14,814 nt of DNA from Baffinella frigidus (Eukaryota; Cryptophyceae; Cryptomonadales; Baffinellaceae). Positions within the stretch are counted from its first letter, which is position 1, and each line of letters begins with the position of its first letter. Below the pieces are notes generated by a model. That model was not told the DNA's origin. It did not search any database and saw only the letters and a program-made list of their open reading frames with translations. The stretch is from NCBI GenBank assembly GCA_026770585.1, contig MU646320.1:987183-1001996 (forward strand). The letters are read 5' to 3'. Positions 1 to 9,931 of the stretch are shown here, piece after piece. The translations under genes were made by a program, and so were the position numbers.

Positions 1-106
1 CAAACCCCAAAACCCAAATCCTAAACCCCAAACCCCAAACCCCAAACCCCAAAACCCCAAACCCTAAGCCTTGAACCCTAAACCCTAATCCCTTAACCCT
101 AAACCA
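1..106 (+). repeat. Degenerate telomere-like array (C-strand orientation)
   Basis: CCCCAAA, CCCTAA and CCCTAAA variants run up to the AG of exon 1 (…CCCTAAACCAG). The array forms the end of the intron preceding exon 1, so it is interstitial. Confidence 0.9.
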
Positions 107-107
107 G

Positions 108-159
108 GATTACTTCTGCACCCCTGGCGGCCTGATCATCATCTCGGCCCTTGTCAAGG
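108..159 (+). CDS. Exon 1 in window: S4-S5 linker region
   Basis: Acceptor CCAG at 104-107 follows directly on telomere-like repeats; donor GTATGT begins at 160. Phase 0 in, one nucleotide left over (phase 1 out). It reads DYFCTPGG-LIIISALVK. In the IP3R/RyR family this position is the S4-S5 linker and the run into S5. The left-over G joins GC at 1798 to make a Gly codon, so the linker continues as K-G-AGR. Earlier exons must lie beyond the left edge. A pseudo-copy of its 3' end and donor occurs at 656-684. Confidence 0.72.
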
Positions 160-720
160 GTATGTTTCCCCACCCAGACCCCCAAGGGTCTGTTTCCCCA
201 CCCAGACCCCAGACCCTGAAAAACATGACTTTATGAATCGAATGGACTTGGCTACGTTTCTTTATGAATCGAATGGACTGGGTCACGTTTCTTTATGAAT
301 CGAGTGGACTTGCTTATCTTTCTTGATGAATCGAATGGACTTGGTTACGTTTTTTGATGAATCAAATGGACCTGGCTGCGTTTTTTTATGAATCGAGAGG
401 ACTTGGTTATCTTTCTTTATGAATCGAGTGGACTTGGTTACGTTTCTTTATGAATCGAATGGACTTGGCTGCGTTTCTTGATGAATCGAATGGACTTGGC
501 TGCGTTTCTTTATGAATCGAGTGGACTTGGTTACGTTTCCTTATGAATCAAATGGACTTGGCTATCTTTCTTTATGAATCGAATGGACATGGCTGCATTT
601 CTTTATGAATCGAGTGGACTTGGTTGCGTTTCTCTACCTGACATGTTCAAAGCAGCCCCTGTCGAGGGTCCGTTCCCCCACCTAGAGAGAGAGAGAGAGG
701 GAGGGAGAGAGAGAGAGAGA

Positions 721-786
<66 letters not shown>

Positions 787-2524
787 GGGTTCAGTCTTGG
801 GTCTGATTCATTCATTCCCCTGAAAACTGGGGTTTGATTCCCCTGGGTTGTACCCCACCCACACAGCGGGCTACGGAGGGATTTTCCTCCCGACTATGAA
901 CGAGAATCGGTTAGGATGTCCCCAAGAACCACCCTATGTTCCTATGGATGACCTACCGGATGACCTAGCGGATGCAGGGGGGGGGTCTGGATGGCGGGGC
1001 GGAGCAAGGCGTGACCACCCCCAACGCGCTACACGCCCTACACCCCCCCCCCACCTAATCTCCATACAAGTATTAATCAATTGCTTTTGGCGCAACGAAA
1101 TTTACTACACAAATGCTTTACTATTACTTTTATGAGCAAATCGTGTAGTAATTTTCGTTGCCCAAAAGCAATTAATTAATACTTCTATGGAGATTATACC
1201 CGTCGCGCGTCCCGGCATTGGGCAGCAGTAGGACAGGGGTGCATACCCCAGGGGATGCCATCCGCAGGCCATCCATGTTCATAGGCTAACGGCCTGAAAA
1301 TGGGGTAGTTAGGCCTACGGTATTGCCTAGGACCTCCTACCGTAGGCCCAGGGATCCTAGGACCAAAAAGTCTCGGCCTACGGTAGGAGGTCCTAGGCAA
1401 TCCCGTAGGCCTAACTACCCTATTTTCAGGCCGTTAACCTATTAACGTGCGGGTTGTTCTCCAGGTGCCTTTGCAGTCCGCTGTGTGGAAGAGCGAGAGT
1501 CGGGTTTCAGTCGTGGGTCTGATTTCCCTAGAACCCGGTGTTTGAAACCTCTTGGTTTTGACCCCCCCCCCTGTCAAAAACGTGAAACCGGTTGTAGTTT
1601 TTTAACACCCCCCCCGTTCAAACCCCTGAACCCCAATTTTCATTTTTCTAAAAACGAGGGACGTGCACTCTGCACCACAACAACGTGTAGTGTGTGAGAG
1701 AACTCCTGGTCCGTGTAGTACCAAAGACCCCGCAGGGGGTCTGAAATGTGGTCATGCTGGTCTTGTAATCAATACATTCTCTCTGCACCCTGCACAGGCG
1801 CCGGACGTCTCGCAAAGGCGTTCGGAATGGGCGTGATGGTCATCGCTTGCTTCGGGTCTGTGCCCCCCCCACTTAGCAGCGACCCAAGATGTTTTCCCCC
1901 GGGTTCTCGGGGGAAATTTCGGTTGGAATCCATAGCAATGGATAAGATTCTAGTACAGATCGTTTCGATGGACTGCATCTGTGAAGACCCCGGTGGCTGC
2001 TGAGTGGTGTCTGCACCATCGATGGTCGTTGCTTGCGTAGGGTACACCCCCGAACAACACCCCTGACTGGCACTGCCTCACGCACGCCCCGATCGATGAT
2101 GATTGCAACCACCCACGCCAGAGTGCTCGAGGGAAACCGACGTCTTATCCACGCCGGATCTGGCGTCGTTGACTTAAGCATTCACGGGATTTCCCCTGAA
2201 AGATGTCAAAAGTGGTTGGTTCGAGCCCTCTGGCGTGGAACCGAAGCTTCGGGTACCCGAGTGCCTCCCACGAGAGAGACCCGAGCGATTGGTAATTTAT
2301 TGCCGCACAACCAGCGATTTTTGTTCAACACCTAACGAAATCCAGTCCCCGAGGATTGAATTGGATAGTGGTAGGTGGGAGTGGACAGAGCGATTGGTAA
2401 CTTATTGCCAAACAACCAGCGTCAGCGCCGCACATGCCTACCGCATTGTGCTACGTACTGTACCCCGTGTCGGCCGCTCTTGCGCTTTTCCCGCATGTAT
2501 TATATATCCACCTTGAACAGAGAG

Positions 2525-2564
<40 letters not shown>

Positions 2565-5500
2565 CTAGCGCCGACCGCTCACCTCATGTATTTATAATTA
2601 ATGTAAAGATGAATGTATGAACTAATATATTGGAAATCGGAGCAATCAGAGCCGATCGCCCTTCACCGTCTGTTCCAGGGCACCTCTAAACCCTCAACTC
2701 CAAACTCTCAACCTTAAACGTCGAGACGAACGTGTCAAGGCTAGGACCCTGGGTGGTGAGGCGCCCTGGGCGTGGTGGTAATCGCCAGCTTCGGGTTATG
2801 AGCCTCCCGTGTGTGAGAGAGAGAGAGAGAGAGACGTGAGTGTTGAAGAACAGCAGACCCGCATCCTTGCCCACGGGCCGAGTCTTGCCTGTCGATTTGT
2901 CGAGGCGGGGGGCGAGGAGCTTCATAGACTAACGGACCAAAAATGGGGTAGTTGGGCCTACGCAATTGCCTACCGTAGGCCGTAGGGCTCCTATGACCAA
3001 AAAGCCCTGGGATTTTGGCCTACAGTAGGAGGTCCTAGGCAATCCCGTAGGCCTAACTACCCCATTTTTGGTTAGTTACCCCATTAAGCTGCTGATGCTG
3101 AGGTGGTGCGCAGGTTCTTCACCTACTGCTATTTCTCGCAAAGTGCAATCTACGAGGACCAGACGTGCCACTCGCCCTTCCAGGTCATCCGAGGCACGGT
3201 TGACTAATTTGATCGATAGTTGACTAATTTGGTCGATAGTTGGCTAATTTGATCGTGGCCTGGTACGCAGCCTGTTCGGATGAGTTTCTGTCCTGGTACG
3301 AACCTGCTCGTTGCAGCCAGCAGTCAGGAGACTCTCGGTCCAAACGTCCAGTCGAGACAGATCACTCGAGTGAACCGTTTAGGGTTTAAGGTTTGGGGCG
3401 GCGACAGAAACCCGAACCACACGGTGGGCTTTCAGGGTTTCGTTGGGCCTGAATTCCAGGGGGGCACGTGACCAAATTGCACCGTGTGGCGATCCCGACC
3501 CTCAACAATCCGCCTCCTGAGCGAACGCAACCAGAAACGGAACCACTCGAGAATGCTGGAGCATCCTATTTACATCTGGGGTTGTAAGGTTTTGAACCAG
3601 GCACGGGTGAGATTGGTCACGTACCTCACAGAAATTCTGTGTGAGGTACGTGACCAAACCCTGAATTTGTCACGCAAGTTACTGCCCACATTTTCTCTTT
3701 TTCTTCTTTGTTACTCGCAAGCCTGGAGATACGTCATACCAAAGTCTTATGACCCTTAAGGCGGTCCCGCATCACGCGCACCCCCCGCAGTGTCTGGTGG
3801 CACCCTACCCCCCTCCCACTAAACCCTAACCCCCAAACCCTGGACCCCTGAACCCTAAACCCTGACCCCTAAACCCTAAACCCTACACCCTAAACCCTAA
3901 ACCCTGAACCCTAAACCCTAAACCCTAAACCCCAAACCCTAAACCCTAAACCCTAAACCCTAAACCCTAAACCCTAAACCCTAAACCTTAAACCCTAAAC
4001 TCCAAACCCTAAACCCTAAACTCCAAACCCTAAACCCTAATAACTCCTAAACTCTAAACCCCAAACTCCTCAAGCGTTGACCGTGCGCAGTGTGTGGCGA
4101 AGCACGTACTGGATGCGATCAGGGGGGACATCACAACCGTCCTCGGGGCCTTCGTTGCTTGGAGCTTCCCTGCGGTACCACACGAGGCTATCCATGCGAA
4201 CAGATTCATACGTCAATTATTGGATTATTGCCCAGGAAACATGCCAAAAGTCAGCAAATGATCACGTTTCCTCCCGGGTTTTCCGGGGGAAACGTGATCA
4301 TTTCCCCGCAATTTTTTAAAACGCCCTTTTATTCTGTTCGCATGGATAGCCTCGTGTGGGTACGCCCCACACCCCACTAAAAAAGTCTTTCGTGAATAAC
4401 CCAGACGTGGATAATCCATAGGACTCAACGGAAGGCCATCCGTGGGGCGTAGGGTTGTTCGTACGGATGTCCGAACCGATTCTCGGTGGCTCAGCCACCG
4501 ATCCTCGCTCCGTAGCCCGCAGTGTGGCAGAGAGTCGCACGACTGTCGACTGCCTCTAGACGTCCGAAGTGGACCAAATCGAGGGTGTGGGTCGGGCTAT
4601 TTTCTACCTGTAGCGGGTCAATTTGACCGGAAGGTTCGAAGGCCCGCCTGCAACTCAAAACGCCGAATGTTCGATTTCGTCCAATTTGAGGGGAGTGCAC
4701 TGCCAGGGCGGAGTTTTTGTATTAGTCAACTCAAGGCGAAAATCAATTTTCGAAGTACCCATTCTGGGTACCTCGTTTCTAAGTTGACAGATTTTGTGGG
4801 TGAATTGACTTTTACAAAATCTCCGGCCTGGCAGTGGAGTGGTGAACCGGGCAGTTTTGTACCAGCACGATCACCCATGGGAGAAGGCTCTTTAGAGCCA
4901 ATGTGGTAGGACTTGGCCAAATCGAACTTCGAAGTTACGAAGATGCGAACTTCTAGATGGACCCTTTTGGACATGCAGTGTTTTAAATTCAAATTTTGCA
5001 GTACAGATGGTGTTTACAATAATTACGGTCCATCTAGAAGTTTGCATCTTGTAAGTTTGAAGTTCGATTTGGCCAAGTCCTACCACATTGGCTCTATCTG
5101 TCCTTCCGTCCAGTTTTGTGAACTCCGGTCAACCGTCGAGGACGAAAAATCGTAACCTGACAAAGAGTCTCGTACACCCGAGACTCGTAACCTGAACTCC
5201 CCTGATATTCACAGCCTCTATGGGGAGCGCCACCCCCGAGACTCACAACCTCAACAAAATTGAGACTCGAGACTCACGTTTGCCTCGAGACTCGAAACTC
5301 ACGTGAGAGGCTCGTGGGTTCTTACCACCAACCCTCACAGTCTGGGCAAATCGGGGGAAATGGCTCCAAAAATCCCCTTGCAGGCCGTCGGAATCCGACG
5401 GCCTTCAAGGGGATTTGGTGTTTCTGACTTTTTCGATTTGCCCAAGTTGTGACGGTTGGTGGTAGTGTGAGTCTCGAGGGCCGTACCATTGTACAAACTC

Positions 5501-8500
5501 AAACCCAGTGTGGGGTTTACTGTTCTCCTAGAACCCTACACCCCAAACTCCAAACCCGAAAACCAAAGCGCAAACTTCAACGCTGGCCAACCGCAAGGCT
5601 GTCAGACAGCCTGAACGCAAGGCTCATAACATGAACAAGCGGAATTCAAGGCTCATAACCCGAACGCAAAGCTCACGACCTCAACGAGCGGAGAGGCTGC
5701 CAAAGCTCGAGCGCCCGAGATAGATTGGTAATTTGTTGCCAAACAACCAGCGTCAGCGCCGCATATGCCTGACGCATTGTGCTACTTGCTGTACCCCGTG
5801 TCGGCCGCTCGCGCGAGTGTGGCTCCCACAGTTTCTGACGCTACCGCCCGCTCGTTGAGGTTATGAGCTTTGCGTTCGGGTTATGAGCCTGCCGCACGTT
5901 CCGCAGGTTGTAGTCTGGGAGGACATGTGGTTCTCGGTACGGACCGTCTTCCTCATCATCTCCATGCTTTGGTGCAAACCCGACAACCCGAAACCCGACA
6001 AACCGAAACACGAAACACGAAACACGAGCCCACGCCCCTAGACCCTGCACCATACGCCCTGAACCCTGAACCCTGAACCCTGAACCCTGAACCCTGAACC
6101 CTGAACCCTGCACCCTAAATACTAAACACTAAACACCACACACTCAGCCCTAAACCCTAAACCCTAAACACTAAACCTTAAACCTTCAACCCTAAAACAT
6201 GAACCCTCAACCCTCACGCAGGTGGAATTTCCTGCTGCAGCCGCTGATCACGGGCATCATCATCGACGTAACACCCAAACCTAAACCCTAAGCCCCAACC
6301 TCTAACCTTAAACCCTAAGCCCCAACCTCAAGACCCCAAACCCCAAACCCTGCACCACAAGCCTTCAACCCCAAAACCTACGCCCTGCGCCCCAAGCCCT
6401 GAACCCTAAAACCTCAACCACAAACCTCAGCCCCAAGCCCTAAACTCTAAACCCCAAACCCGAAGCCCCACGTCTTAAGCCCCGAACAATAAACGACTCG
6501 ACGCTACATCAGTCGTTCAAGAGAGGTTGATTCTGATTAGATTCTACGCGGGAGAGCTACATGTGGTTTTACGCCCTGCGTCCATCTATTATTTTCCATT
6601 GAAATGGGCAAAAGTTGCCGAAAATGCCCACAAATAATTGACTTTAACGGAAAAGTAACCGCAGGATATGCCCAAAAAAGGCTCCAAGAAACCACCCAGC
6701 CCTCCCCCGTAGTTGTTTATTGCCAAACGATCAGCGTCAGTGACGCACATGCTACGCATTGTGCCACATACTGTACCCCGCGTCGGCCGCTCATACAATC
6801 ATTTCCCGGATGGATTCCAACTCCACCTCCCACCACCCTGGCCAAGAGAGACACACACCTTGTCAACCTCTCTTCAGTAATTCCAGTGTTTGACCAATAC
6901 CGTTTTTGACGACGCGAAAAAGTGTTCTGGGGCGGGAAGTAGGCACTGCTGTCTGAGCAAGTTCTAAGGCCTGAACAATCAACACCTGGACCCTACAACA
7001 GTCGTTCAACCAGCTGCGAAGTCGCGCGGCAGATTCGGAGAAAGCCATGGAGGAGCGCTGCTTCATCTCTGGTCAGAGTACCCCTCCTAGAGAGAGAGAG
7101 ACTTCTTTATTGACGACCAACTGGTCCGGATCCACCTCATCATGGCTCAGATGATTTTAGTGGACCAGCCTCACGCCATGGAGGAGCGCTGCTTCATAAC
7201 AGGTCTGAGTACACCCCACCACCAACTTTCACGGGAGGACTCTGGGTTTGGTCACGTACCCCCCCTCCTAATCCAATGGCTCCAGAGACATTTCTGTCTC
7301 TATCACACCCCCCACTATGTGCACATAGGTGGGGTGACTCACCCCACCAAGTGGTCGCTCACCCCAGTAAGTGGCCTATTTACCTCCTTTTCATCTCAGG
7401 TCTGCGTTACCTCCTTCTCACTTCCTCTCGAGCCTCACCATGCCCTTTTTCATCAAAAATGCAAGTGGTCAGATACATCTTTTACAGGTTTTGTACGGGA
7501 ATTGGTCACGTGGCGTGCGGATTATCAGTACGCCACGTGACCAGCCCCGTACCACGCCAGATTTCAGGCGGGGGTTAATTTTTTCAAAGCACTAGGGGAA
7601 GTGTCTGTTGACTTTTGAAAACCACTGCCTTGAGGGGAAATTGACTTTTGGCAACCCCTTCCAAGAATCTGGCGTGGTACCACCCTGGACGCGACTGTAA
7701 AATCCGGCATTTAAACAAAGGCCACGGTCAGCCTCGTGTGGTTGTTGACTTTTGTTGACTGTTGACTTTTATTGACTGTTGACTTGTATTGACTATAATG
7801 ACACGTCAAGATGCATCTGCTCGGCGCAGAAATGAGTTGACGTCCACCATCCATGCCTTCTTTTTGTTGACTTCCTTCTGCTTGTCTACGTTTGTTCGTG
7901 TTAACAGAGTGGCCGCCTGCGTGCACGGATCATCATCTTGAAATGATGGTCAGTGGGATGCGGTCTTGCAGCGGTCCCTCAGTGTGTACCACAAACACGG
8001 CTGCTCAACTTGAGAACAGTCTGTCAAGTTGAGAATTGTCAGCCATCCCGACTGCCACTCGAGAACGCCAGAGAGCACCCTATTTACATGTGGTGGTGTG
8101 AGGCTTTGTGCCAAGCACGGGCGGGTTTGGTCACATACCCCCCGGATTTCCGGGGGGGTACGTGACCACACCCAGAATTTGTCACGAACGTTACTTTACG
8201 CATGCCCACTTGTAAAGACACCCGGTTTTAAATTGGGTGCTCCAGGATTCTCGAGTGGTTCGGGACGTGTCACGTCCCTGGTGAGAGACGTGTCACATCC
8301 CTGGTGCTTTGGTGCTGTGGTGCTTTGTATTACACTCACATCGAAGGCCACGCCCACCTGACTCTTGAGGAGATGGGAAAAATCTACGGATGAGCTCCCC
8401 GGAACTACCCATAGGGGTTGGACCGAGCTCCTTTCTCCCGTGGTGCAGTGGTGAGAGACGTGTCACGTCCCTGAGGATGACCGCGCGGATCTGTCGTGCT

Positions 8501-9788
8501 CTTCTTCTTCTTCTGATTTAGTACTCTCGATACATGTCCTTCATGAGGACCTTGAGCCTTGAGTGAGCGATACAAAAGTCTATGAGCCGTAAGGATCTGT
8601 CGTGCACCCAATCTCGACCCGCCCTGACGCGAGGCGGTGTGTCGTGCACCGTGTCACGACCGGCACTGTGTGTCGTGCACCGTGTCGCGGCCGGCACTGT
8701 GTGTCGTGCACCGTATCACGACCGGCACTGACCCTCATCGCGTCCCGGCCCACGTGCAGAGATCGAGCGATTCAAGTTCGACGGCTTCCCGGGCGAGTGG
8801 GAGCAGCGCCGCGGTGGCAAGTACGTCCTCATTCGGGAACATGTTTAATTTAAAAGAAAATGGCCCATCAAACCGGATTATGGCTCTAATTGAATTCAAT
8901 TATGGCCCTAATTAACTTTCGTCCAACTCCTATGAACAAATAGGGATCCGTTGTCTTTTAAATCAAATATGTCCCTGGATTAGTCCTACTACCGTCTAGT
9001 TTCTCGCGTTCAGCCTGCAGGGTTCAGGGTGTAGGGTTTGGGGTGTGGGCTGCAGGGTGTGGGGTGGTTTTGGGTTCAGTGGTTCTGGGTTAGGGTGGCT
9101 CTGGGATTTAGGGTTGAGGGTAGTTCTCGAAAGATCGCCCAGTGGCCTCAGTGCCCTCTCACTATGGTTGATCGCATGTCTGGTCACGAACTACCAGCCC
9201 TGCGAGGCGGACCAAATCGACGATTGTTTGGAGCCATTTCCTCGGGTGGCATATTCGTTTTTGAAGGTGCCGCCCGAGGAATTGGCGCATGCTCCAGCCT
9301 CAATTTGGTCCGCCTCGGAAGGCTGGTGCCTCGGAAGGCTGGCACGCCACTCCCGGAAGACCTGCTCGGCTTGGTGTGATCCGAAAGGAAGCATGGCCTT
9401 TCTGCTGCCGGTTCAGTCAACCGGGGTTGACTGAACGGGGTTGACTAAACCGGCTTCGCGTGTTCGTGCCTTGGGTGCAGGTGGAGTTAGAATCCATCCG
9501 GAAAATGCTCGTATGAGCGGCCGACACGGGGTACAGTAAGTGGCACAATGCGTCGAGCATGTGCGGCGCTGACGCAGGTTGTTTGGCAATACATTATCAA
9601 TCTCTCTGAACCGCTGACCTCCGCGGAGGTCAGTGAAAGTGGCGGAAGGCTGATCACTTTTGTCTATCTGCGTCGGGTGGCAGGTACGTGTGGAACTACT
9701 TCCATTTCATCGAATGGCTCCAGCGGCAGGACCCCGCAGATCTCTCCACCCCCCAACTCACCGTCCTTGCGTGCCTCAAGGTTGCCTG

Positions 9789-9870
<82 letters not shown>

Positions 9871-9897
9871 AGAGAGAGAGAGAGAGAAAAAAAGAGA

Positions 9898-9931
<34 letters not shown>

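Noticed and set aside
1-106. True left chromosome end
   Set aside because: Orientation is right for a left telomere, but the array is degenerate and followed at once by an internal exon acceptor, so the gene must continue further left.
233-635. CRISPR array (regular 31-bp spacing)
   Set aside because: Repeats are contiguous, without unique spacers, and the context is eukaryotic.
789-851. tRNA or tRNA-derived SINE (GGGGTTTGATTCCCC looks like a T arm)
   Set aside because: No acceptor stem, D arm or anticodon arm can be folded, and the copy at 1498 does not preserve the pairing.
3089-3113. Acceptor at 3088 (ATTAAG), directly at the end of the family A element, joining exon 1 to exon 3
   Set aside because: Phase fits, but it would put a charged ADAEVVRR into S5. 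Inserting exon 2 and using the acceptor at 3113 gives a proper hydrophobic S5.
4091-4174. Alternative frame of exon 4 reading RSGG, similar to the family filter
   Set aside because: It needs two carried-over nucleotides from exon 3, which neither donor provides, and it would meet a stop at the start of exon 5.
4442-4909. Longest open frame (155 codons, + strand)
   Set aside because: It runs through two unrelated repeats and the arms of a foldback element, has no family resemblance, and sits inside intron 4.
7770-7805. TTGACT and TATAAT as a bacterial promoter
   Set aside because: The two motifs overlap instead of being about 17 bp apart, and TTGACT is part of a tandem repeat.
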